Positions 1 to 8,779 of a DNA stretch of 24,238 nucleotides are shown one piece after another. The position numbers were made by a program, and so were the translations under genes. Positions within the stretch are counted from its first letter, which is position 1. Each line of letters starts with the position of its first letter. Under the pieces are notes generated by a model that did no database searches, was not told the DNA's origin, and was given only the letters and a program-made list of their open reading frames with translations. Source of the DNA: Ettlia oleoabundans (lineage: Eukaryota; Chlorophyta; Chlorophyceae; Chlamydomonadales). The stretch lies in assembly GCA_019693395.1 (NCBI GenBank), contig JAAMXP010001775.1:1-24238 (forward strand). The letters are read 5' to 3'.

Positions 1-3000
1 CAGCAGAGCGCCGCAGAGGCGGCGGCAGCCGCCGCCACGGCGGCGGATGCCGACCAAGCCGCGCTGGCGCAGGCGGCGGAGCAGCTGTTGGCTGTGCGCC
101 TGGAGGCGCAGCAGGCTGGCGCCAGCCGGGCTGCAGCGGCGGCGCAGGCAGCGGTGCTGCAGCAGCAGGTGACTGCACTGCAGTGCCAGCTGGCGACTGC
201 GCAGTCTGCCGCCGCGGAGCTTCAGCGCCAGTTGGATGCCAGCCGGCAGGAGGGCGAGGCGCTGCAGCAGCGGCTGGCGGCGGCAGCTGATGAGGCGCAA
301 GGGCTGAGCACAGAGGCGGAGGCACTCCGTGGGGCAAGGGCAGCCCTGGCCCAGGTGCGGAGGCACAGCGCTCCCTCCTAATGTTGTAGGCTACTTTCTC
401 CTGCATCGCGGCCTGCCTGATCCTGCCTGGATGCTAGGCAGCTGTCGGTAGCCCAAACCATGGATGTGCCACAGGATGCAACACCCACAGTGGTTGCCTG
501 TCGGTTGTCCCTGTTGCTTGCTGCAGGAGTTGAATGAGACAAGGTCTCGCCTCGAGCGCACACAGATGACGGCGGAGGACTTCCAGCGCAGATTCCTGCA
601 GGTGGGCGGGGCTAGCGTAGTGAGCTGCGGGTGTCTTGTATTGTTCTCTCCGGAGCAATTGCAGTGGTCTGCGGATGCCTGGTCTCTGCGGGGCGAGTGT
701 AGTGGGCTGGTGGTGTCTGGTAGCATTCTTTGCGGCCGGGCGTACTGCGGGTGCCTGGTAGCGCTTTCTGGGAGTGTGGGCACATGAGAGTAAAGAGCTT
801 AGTGAGTGTGGATACCTGTGGTGGGAAGCTCCGTGGACATTGGTTCACATTTGCATGTCGTGTCAGTTCTGCAGCTGCGGAAGCTCATGCATGAATGGGT
901 TGGGTTCGCTACAGTCCCTGTGGGGAAAACGCAGCACAGCAGCAGCCCCCATGCGTGTAGAAATCAACTTTGAAGACGGTTCTTTTCCTGCCTTGCTCCC
1001 CTGCCTCACTGCCTGCCTGCCCAAAGTTTATTTGCCCAACATGCAAGGCTTAATCATCTGACTGCCTGCCTGCCTGTGTGATGTGGCTTGGCAAACATGA
1101 TGTGCCCACCTGCCTATTGACAGCCTGCCTGCCTGCCTGCCCACACCTCCCTGCCTCTTGCCTGCCACAGGAGCGGCTGGAGCGGCGAAAGGTGCATGAG
1201 CAGCTGCAAGTGCTTCGGGGCAACATCAGGGTGTGCTGCCGTGTGCGCCCCACACTTAGGTATGCCGCAGCAGCATGACCTGGACGCCCACCGGGCTGCC
1301 AACAGGTCATAGACTGTGTGCCTGCTCCCAATGGCTTATTGGGGGCGTCTTTGGGACTTCTGTTGTTCTGTTTGTTGACCGAGCACGAACATGCGATCTT
1401 TTATTGTGTTTGATTAGCTGCTACTGCACCACATTGTGCAGTACAACTGATGCATGTGGCCAGGCACCCCACCCCTGTTGCAGCCCTGGCTCTGGTGGTC
1501 CCAGCGGTGCTGAGGCCGCCTGTGCCGTCACCTTTCCTTACCCCGGCAGCCTGTGTGTGCATGCCAGCGAGCGGCGGCAGCAGGAGTTTGAGTTTGATGC
1601 CGTGTTTAGCGGGGAGGCCAGCCAGGTGGGCGGATTTGGTTTGAAGGATATGTTTGCACTAGATTGGTTGATGAGAAGTTGATTGGCAGATCGGCATTGG
1701 GTGCTTAGTAGCCTGGCGTGGGCGGCCGGGCCAGCCTTGCGTTAACCGGATGCCCATCAACCACCAATACCACCACACATGTGCACACCTCTTGCCGTCC
1801 ATGTCCCCTGCAGGACGAGGTGTTTGATGAGGTTGCACCCATGATCAGGCACGACCAACATGCAAGCACGACCAACATGCAACACGACAGCATGATTAGT
1901 GCTGCAAACCGCCGTCTGGCTTGTTGGCTGCCTGCTGCCTGACTGTTGAAGCATGGCGGCAATCCTGCACTACTGCATGCTTGTTTATATGTCGTCGCAA
2001 AGTCAACTTTTGACTGGTTTACTTAGATGTGTTAATTGCGATCGGAATCAGCCTGCGTACCAGACCTTCGTCACAAGCCGCTGCATCTTTTGCTTTCAGC
2101 TGCCTGGGTCTGCTGCTGCATCTATCGAGCCGCAGCCCTGCTTGTGCCGTGCTAACTGCAAGCGCAGCTCATGTCTGGCTTGTTGCAGGTCCTGTGCTGA
2201 CGGGTACAACGTCTGCCTGCTGGCCTACGGGCAGACCGGCAGCGGCAAGACGCACACTATGATGGGCCCGCCACAAAACCCTGGCCTTTCGGTGCGTGCT
2301 TAGCGTATGCCTGCCTTGTGCTCCTGTGTGCTTGCGCCCCACGTGCTGCCTCCATTTGCTTCCTTGGAGGGTCCCGCTGCGTTGCTGTTCTTGCTGTGGC
2401 TTGCTGGCTTTGAGTGCCTTCTGCATGTTCTCACTCCTGCACCACTGCATCCAGTTGCAACTGGCTGGCTGGTCCGCAAGTCAGCTGTCTCAGGGCATGG
2501 CTTTCTCGGGCTGCCTTTTGCGCCACACCCAAACAGCACACCTTCCCAGCGGCACATCCCCTTTCACGAAACGCATTGATTAAACCACCCATCAACCACA
2601 CAATGCCTCCTGCCCCTTGCATTCTCTCCTGCAGGTCCGTGCGGTGCAAGCCCTGTTTGGCATCACAGCTGCCGAGCAGGCAGACGGCCAGCAGCGCACA
2701 GTCAGCGTCAGGTGCGGGTACTTGAGGCTATGCTGGCAGTTGCTGGCTGCCGCTGCCATAAGTGGACCTCAACTTTCTACTTTCCTCAAGCCTGTCAGCA
2801 TTGAATTCAAACGTCCTCCCTCTTGGCATGCTTCCTCCTTCCACCTGCTGTCATCCCTCCCTCTCTGTTTAGTCCATTCCCAGCTGCTCCTATCCACTTC
2901 GTGCTTTCCACCTCCTCCTATCTTCCCCATGGTTTCCACCTCCTCCTCCTTTGTGCTTTCCACTTCCTCCCATCTCCCCCATGGTTTCCACCTCCTCCTA

Positions 3001-5422
3001 TCCACCCCGTTCTTTTCCACCCGTGTTCCACCCGTTCAGCATGCTGGAGGTGTACAACGAGGCGCTGCGTGACCTGCTGGCAGCCGGCAGCGCTGAGTCA
3101 GGAAAGCCGCTGGAGGTGAGTGTGTGGTTGATAGCTGGTAGCCTTCATTGATGGGGTAGGTGACGGTGAGCGCTGGGGGTGAACGGGTGCTCTGGGATGT
3201 GTTGTTTGCGGTGAGGTCCATTCAAGGCTCCAAGCTGTACAGCACTCATTTGCAAGCGGGCATCTCCCCCTATGCGTGTTCACAAACAAGTTTGTGTGCA
3301 CCCTTGTGCTTGTACGTCATCGCGGTTTTTCATTTCTGCACATATGTGCTGCCGCAGGTGTCTGGCATGGGTGCTGGGCAGCTGGCCCCGGGTGCTGAGC
3401 GTGTGCCAGGGCTGACGTGGTGCCCTGTCAGCACAGTGGAGGACGTGCTGGCGGTGCTGGCAGGTGTGGTGATCTCCTTTGGGTGGTTGGGCCTGCTTAC
3501 AACAACCTTTACCTTAAGCAGTCTTTCGCTTGGCAACCTGTTGAATACAGCAGCTACTGTGCGGTACAAGGGCCTGGTTTGTTCGTTGGTAAGCAGCCTT
3601 GCTTCTGGTGCAGCAGATTTCCATTTGCAGGCTGATGATTAAGCAGAATGAGAAGCCCGACGGCACCAACATTGTAGGATACACCACACCTCAAACATGA
3701 AGCTAGCCTGAATCCTTGCTTCATGCCCCTGGGTGGTAGCTTTGACTGGCTGGTACCCACTCAATCAGCATGCTTACTCGCCTGCTCTCTGCCTGCCTGC
3801 CTGCCTACCTGCCTGCCTGCCTGCCTGCCTGCCTGGATGCAGAGGGCAGCAAGAACCGCGCCACCGCCGCCACCTCCCTCAACGCGCACTCCTCTCGCTC
3901 CCACGCGCTCCTGTCTGTGCGCCTGATTGACACCACAGGGCGCTCCTCAGTGCTGCACCTGGTGGACTTGGCAGGTGAGTGGTTTGCTGACTGGGGTGGA
4001 TGGCACTCAGATGGTTGAGCAGGCAAATGGGCGGGTAGTTGTGTATCCAATATATAGGTTGCATGTGGTGCAACACAAACCTGTGTTCGACTTGCAGTTG
4101 AAGGAGATGCTGTATATGTAAGGTGTCTATCCACAAGCGATGTGTTGCTGCCGCGTATGCACCTCCTCTGCACACGCATCCACCGTTCCTTCCACCCACC
4201 CAACCCAACCTGGTTTGCCATCCGAGCAGGCTCTGAGCGCATTGCCAAGAGCGAGGTTGCCGGGCAGCAGCTGAAAGAAACACAGGCCATCAACAAGTCG
4301 CTGTCGGCTCTGGGTGACGTGATACAGAGCCTGCAGAGCAAGAACGGGCATGTGCCCTACCGCAACAGCAAGCTGACACAGGTGGGGAGGGGCGGCTAAT
4401 GAACAGCATGGCTGGGAAATGGCAGCTGGGTGATTGAATGGGTGGGTGGTTGGGTGGGTGATAAAGGTGTGCATGGAGGGGTTGAACGGGTGTGGGTTGG
4501 GTGGTGTGCATGGAGGGGTGGAACGGGTGGCTGAGCAAGTGGGTGGATGATGGACCTCTGCTGCTGGGGCAAGGGTGCATGCAGAGCAGGTGGGGCGGTG
4601 TGCGGATCTGAAAACCTACTCACAAACAGCACGCGGCAAGCAGGCATACGCGCAAGCAGTTGAATGGTCAACCAATTGATCAATGAGTCATTCGTCATGC
4701 CACAGTGGCAGCTACTATACTGCCCTACTGCCCCACTGTCAACCTGACTTGTTCCCGTATGTGTTTGTAAAACCTGAGGCGTGCAGGTGTTGCAGGACAG
4801 CCTGTGTGGTTCCAGCAAGGTGCTGCTGGTGTGCTGTGTCAGCCCTGAGGCAGGCAGCGCACAGGAATCAATCTCTTCACTCAATTTTGCCTCAAGGGCG
4901 GCGCAGGTGAATGCCGTGAGTGGGTGTGTTGCAAAGGTGCCACGGGGGAGTACTGTTAAGTCGGTGGTTGATGGGCTGGGCAGCCAGGTGCTAAGTGCTT
5001 GCTGGCTGGCTTTGTGGGCAGGTGACACCTTACAGCAGCCTCGCTATCTGCAGGGTTTTGACAGCTGGCGCTGTTGTGGTTGCATGCTGTGCAGGCGTTG
5101 CTATGCTGGCTTTGCCTGCCACTCATCTGCCCGCTGCAGTATGCACCGGCATATCACAACATCGAAGTTGCAAGCATGAGAGGTTGCATTATGCACGCTG
5201 TACCGCCTGCAACGATAGATGTTCTGCCACCTCTCCACTGACATTCAGGTTGAGCTGGGTCCTATTCGCAAGGCTCACGAGGTGACACCCAAGCGGCAGG
5301 CGGCAGCTCCCGGTCAATCGCCGCTGGCGGCGAGCGTCCTGGGCAGCAAGGGCAAGCCGGCGGGCACGCCACAGAGCGGCAGCAAGCCACGCAGCACACT
5401 GCGGGACGCCAACGCCCACTAA
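1..5422 (+). CDS. kinesin-14 (C-terminal motor kinesin), 5' partial
   Basis: Minus-end-directed microtubule motor, expected in the spindle or in cargo transport. Exons: 1-354, 527-601, 1171-1259, 1484-1625, 1814-1848, 2189-2291, 2635-2711, 3040-3115, 3358-3463, 3843-3974, 4230-4381, 4787-4906, 5249-5422. They total 1635 nt, 544 residues plus TAA, in frame throughout. Residues 1 to ~143 are Ala/Gln/Glu-rich coiled coil. The kinesin-14 neck ([17 protein letters not shown]) directly precedes the motor, so the motor is C-terminal. Motor motifs: P-loop GQTGSGKT (~246-253), switch [18 protein letters not shown] (~357-373), switch II DLAGSER (~394-400) and [10 protein letters not shown] ~57-residue basic tail follows. 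Intron 5 appears to use a GC donor at 1849. Introns 602-1170, 1849-2188, 2292-2634, 2712-3039, 3464-3842, 4382-4786 and 4907-5248 exceed 300 bases and hold only simple or tandem repeats. No MyTH4/FERM region is visible, so the subfamily is open. The amino end lies outside the window. Confidence 0.93.
1849..1882 (+). repeat. 17 bp perfect tandem duplication at a GC donor site
   Basis: The 17-mer GCACGACCAACATGCAA occurs twice head to tail (1849-1865 and 1866-1882). Its first base is the first base of the inferred kinesin intron 5, which begins with GC instead of GT. The exon ends ATC-AG at 1848, and joining to 2189 restores the Arg-Ser-Cys-Ala-Asp-Gly-Tyr-Asn run typical of kinesins. The duplication is read directly; its link with the odd donor is inference. 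Confidence 0.8.
2902..2999 (+). repeat. 51 bp pyrimidine-rich tandem repeat, two copies, in kinesin intron 7
   Basis: Two near-identical blocks (about 2902-2947 and 2953-2999), each with TGCTTTCCAC, CCCCATGGTTTCCACC and CTCCT runs, lie just upstream of the exon 8 acceptor at 3039. They are almost pure C/T on the plus strand and probably serve as an extended polypyrimidine tract. The minus-strand reading frame they create is low-complexity and not a gene. Confidence 0.7.
3790..3835 (+). repeat. (CCTG)n microsatellite before the kinesin exon 10 acceptor
   Basis: About eleven CCTG units with one interruption (CCTA) sit immediately 5' of the acceptor at 3841-3842. A shorter, broken CCTG run lies in intron 2 (about 1009-1165). 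The tract takes the place of the usual polypyrimidine tract. Confidence 0.85.
4466..4529 (+). repeat. 27 bp direct repeat in kinesin intron 11
   Basis: The block GGTGTGCATGGAGGGG followed by T(T/G)GAACGGGTG occurs at 4466-4492 and 4503-4529 with a single mismatch, inside a GGGTG-rich stretch. No function is evident. Confidence 0.75.
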
Positions 5423-5539
5423 TGCCCTTTTTGACAGCAGTAACGGACATGACACGTTTGCCTCTAACGAGCATGCTTAATTTGACTTGCATTGCCCTGC
5501 CTGGTGCTGTGTCCGTGCATCACTTGTTTCAGACTAAGC

Positions 5540-5545
5540 AATAAA
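5540..5545 (+). terminator. possible poly(A) signal AATAAA downstream of the kinesin
   Basis: AATAAA lies 118 bases after the kinesin stop codon and 9 bases before the end of the convergent F-box/LRR reading frame. Green algal genes more often use TGTAA, which is not present in this gap, so the assignment is tentative. Confidence 0.35.
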
Positions 5546-5553
5546 ATTGAAGC

Positions 5554-7229
5554 TCACATTTGCCAATCTGGCAGCAACGTGTTTATGTCATCTGTGAACT
5601 CGATGCGCAGGTTGCATGCACGTGCCTGCACTTCAGCCGCGGCGGTGGCAAGTGCCGGGCTTGGTGTGCCCTCACAATGCCATACAAGCCGCCGCAGCTG
5701 CGTCCTGGCAGTGCTCCATTCTATTATGGTCGATTTATTCGTTTCAAGTTCGCTGTCAGTGTTGATGTGGTGTGACAAAATCACCTCTTCCTGCCGCAGC
5801 GCTTTTGACAGCACGCCCAGGCTGCATGTTGCTGTGCGTGTAGGCAGGGAGGTATACCGCGAACTGCCCAACCATGGGCCCGCAGGCAGCGTCAAGTCCG
5901 ACTCCTCTCCTTTCAGGCTCAGCGAATAGTGCTGGAGCCACCTCATGCCCGTCAGTGCAACAGGCACCCGCTGCACATGTTCCAACTCCATATCAAGCAG
6001 TGTCAGCTGAGTGAGCGATGCCAAGGCAGCACCCAGCCGTGCTGCCACGGTGGCATGGTCCGGATTCTCCTCCGAATCAAACGGAGAATCATCCACAACA
6101 ACGCCTCCAATTGGGAGAGGTGGAGCAGGCAGGGGGGAAGGTGGTCACACATGAACAGCTCAAGCCGCCTTAGGCTGGCAAGGCGTGTGAGAAAGCCGTA
6201 CTGCTGCGGCTCATACTCAGCAGCAGAGATGCCGAGCGCCTCCAACTTGGGCAGGCGATCCAACTGCACCAGCACGGTGAGGGTGGGAACCAAGGGACTT
6301 TAAGACGGGACTTCAAGGCCCAAGGATGATGGGATCCTGTGGTGCGGGCGTTTAGGAATCGCACGGCAAGGTAGCAACACAAGCATTTTCAAGTCGCCAC
6401 ATGCGTTCAAAGCGGGCTTCTAGCCATGCCAGCAGCACAAAGGAACCGGCACCAGCTGCTGGGCTGCATTTGCAGCACTTTACCTGCAGCGCTGTTCTCT
6501 GGCCCGCGGCACCAAAGCGCAAGGTGGTCAGGGAAGGCGGCAGACCCCAATTTGATTTGAGCGGCACACAATCTAGCCTGAGGTGCTCCAGGCTTTGCAG
6601 AAACTTCAGCGCTTGGGGCACTTCTATAGAGGCCGCTGCAGCCTCCTATGCACAAGGGCCGATGTCTAGGTAGAGCAGGTCCTGCAAGGCTGCCACCCAG
6701 CCGCGGATACCCAGCGGCACATCGGTCAGCAGCACCAGTGACCGCAGGCCGCATGCAGCGCCGCAAGCCACCAACGATGCCAAAAGAAGGTTCTGTGCCC
6801 CAGTCTTGACTGCCTCATCATCCGGCATATCCTCCACTGAAATACCCAGGCGAAGGTGTTGGACCCTGCCTGCAGCGCGGCGCCACAGCCACGTGCACAG
6901 CGAGCGCAGGTGGGGCAGCAACAGCGGGCCGCTACAGTTGATGTGAAGGATTAGGCTACCAGGAGCTCTGGGCTGACAACCAGCTCTCGCCAGCTGCGGC
7001 ACACTAGGGCGGCTACGTTATGCCTACAGATGCCAGGGAAGGAAAGCGACAGCAACAACAGACATGTACGCATGGGTCTGGGTGAGGGTATGGGACGGTG
7101 GCGGGGGCGGAGGCAAGCGGCGCAGTTAAAGCGACAACTGAAATTGTCGCAAGCATCGTCATCGCTGAGGAAGCCTAGCACGCAAATGATGAGCTCAGGC
7201 GGCAGGGACGTGATGGTGAGCAGCTGCAT
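5554..7229 (-). pseudogene. F-box/LRR protein gene, frame broken at several places
   Basis: F-box proteins with leucine-rich repeats usually act as substrate receptors of SCF ubiquitin ligases. Reading down from ATG at 7227-7229 there is an F-box (LPPELIICVLGFLSDDD, then after a gap VAALVCRSWRELVVSPELL), followed by LRR segments: LPHLRSLCTWL and VQHLRLGI (6646-6960), LQSLEHLRLD and LPPSLTTLRF (6480-6645), LDRLPKLEALGI and LASLRRLELF (6100-6290), LTQLTLLDMEL (from about 6100 down), and a C-terminal part ending in TGA at 5554-5556. Lesions: a frame change near 6951-6965, an in-frame TAG at 6646-6648 between similar LRR blocks, a splice-phase mismatch between the CAG/GTAAAG donor near 6480 and the next block at about 6290, and a frame change near 6092-6104. 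The intron splitting the F-box (about 7015-7155) lacks a phase-compatible GT donor for the first acceptor. The neighbouring genes read cleanly, so decay is more likely than poor sequence, but sequencing error is not excluded. Confidence 0.72.
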
Positions 7230-7347
7230 GGCTGTGATTGAACGGGGCAGGTGTCACAGCAACTCACGCTGGTGTGGGTGAGTCGCTGACGGTCTCCTTC
7301 AGGCCTGTGTATGTGGAATTCCACTGTGCGCCACATGACCTGTCGGG

Positions 7348-8350
7348 CGCTGAGACGCCAATAACGGTTCCCCACCCAGTCCCCCGTGCCCATCAGGCTT
7401 CTGCACCCATAAACGGACAATCTATCGTTTCAATCTTAACGAGGCTGATTTCCAGCAGCCATGCCGATGTCAACCTTCGCCCTGCAGAGCTGGCCAGCTG
7501 CCACAACGGGCGCTCGTCACACGACCGCAGCCTGCAAAAAACTGCTGCCAACACATCCGTAGGGATGGAGTTATTAAGCAGCTTGGTGGTGGGGTGGGAT
7601 CTTTTCTCTCGGGGAGTAAAACTCCAGGTTGGTCAGGGAGGGCGGCAGGGCAAGGGGGGGCTGGAGCTGCACCTGCACCTGGTTCAGTTGTAGGTCCTCC
7701 AGCACTGTCAGCAGCTGCAGTGCTTCAGGATCCTCAATACTGACGCTCTTGGAATACCATTCAGGGCCCAGGTTCTTTCGGAAATATCAAATTGTGTGCT
7801 GTGCAATCTGGCTACACTGCTCAAAATTGGCATGCCAAGAGGTGAGCTGAAACACACTGTGTCGCTCTTGCCAAGTATGGCGCCAGCTGGACGCGCCGCC
7901 GCCAAGAAGAGATTGAAACTTCTAGGGAGATATCGCTTTTCTACTCAAGGGCTTCGGCGGAGCTCTTCAATCTCGCGAGTCACTATCTCGCTGCATCCTG
8001 CATGTATCAGGCTCCTTGCTCCCACACTGCCGGCGGCACTCTGCACAGCAGAGTAGGCAGCTCATCACGCCCCCAACGGGCGTCTGCACTCATTAGGAAA
8101 CTGTGCTTCATGTATAACGAAGCTGACTTGTTGACGCTAAGACGCCAGCACTGGTTTCCCACCCATCCCCCGCCACCAACAGGCTTTTGCACCCAAACTA
8201 GGCCAACGTTCTCCCTTAATCTAAGAAAGCTTCTGTAACGAAGCTGAGTTCCAGCAGCCATGCCGGCGTCTCCCTTGGTCCTGCAGTGCTGACCAGCTGC
8301 CACCGCCTCACTCAAACGTAGCCTCCATAGGCTCTTGACAACACATACCT
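7348..8350. repeat. diverged ~210 bp direct repeat pair, offset ~787 bp
   Basis: Copy 1 (about 7348-7560) and copy 2 (about 8135-8350) share blocks in the same order: CGCT(G/A)AGACGCCA, CCCACCCA, CAGGCTT(C/T)TGCACCCA, AACGA(G/A)GCTGA, TTCCAGCAGCCATGCCG and AGCTGCCAC. The similarity is imperfect, with indels. On the minus strand both can be read as a related peptide (WQLASSAGRR and WQLVSTAGPR, each followed by an AWLLE motif), which suggests duplicated coding sequence. Confidence 0.65.
7572..7790 (-). pseudogene. LRR exon remnant related to the neighbouring F-box/LRR gene
   Basis: An open stretch with no start codon reads EALQLLTVLEDLQLNQVQ and then LPPSLTNLEFYSP. These two blocks match the order and wording of the neighbour's EVPQALKFLQSLEHLRLD and LPPSLTTLRF. 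It ends in tandem TAA codons at about 7572-7577, and a different frame continues as IPTDVLAAVFCRLRS. No complete gene can be assembled here. It is best read as a decayed second copy of the F-box/LRR gene. Confidence 0.6.
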
Positions 8351-8779
8351 ACCTACCCGTTCCCCTGCAACCGCATTGCAGCAGTTGTAATTGATTGTTG
8401 CACTAACAACCCGCCTCATGCAGTTGATCCATGGGATCCATGAAGCAGTGGATATCAGGCTAAGGTGGTGCAGACCCTAGCCAGTGCTGCTACGGCCAGC
8501 TTGCCGGCGGCGTGTGGCTAGCTATCCCACAGAGTAGAGTTGTAGCACAGCTTTGGGTCCGAAACATAGGGCACATAAGTCTTCCGCCGCATTTGGATAA
8601 GGGCCTGCAGCGGTATGGCAGTGCGGCAGCAATGTGGCACACATCAGTGCAGTTGCCAGTGGGTATGGCATCCTGGCCTTGCACCCTATTAAAGGGGCAC
8701 ACTCTGCCCGCCAGTTTGCAGACACCACAGCCATGTGCTGCAGCGTTAACATGCTACTGCCGCCAACAAAAACACATGG
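8351..8779. other. intergenic stretch without a recognisable gene
   Basis: It lies downstream of the GT49 stop codon (minus strand) and next to the decayed repeats. Only unconvincing short frames are present on either strand. It should contain the 3' untranslated part of the GT49 transcript; no clear poly(A) signal was seen. Confidence 0.5.

Noticed and set aside
2769..3020. Minus-strand frame rich in Glu/Gly/Lys in kinesin intron 7
   Set aside because: It is the complement of a pyrimidine-rich tandem repeat and has no start or context.
3633..3678. Exon-like stretch in kinesin intron 9 (acceptor TTTGCAG, peptide [14 protein letters not shown])
   Set aside because: The phase does not fit either neighbouring exon (it gives TGA), and kinesin motors are continuous without it.
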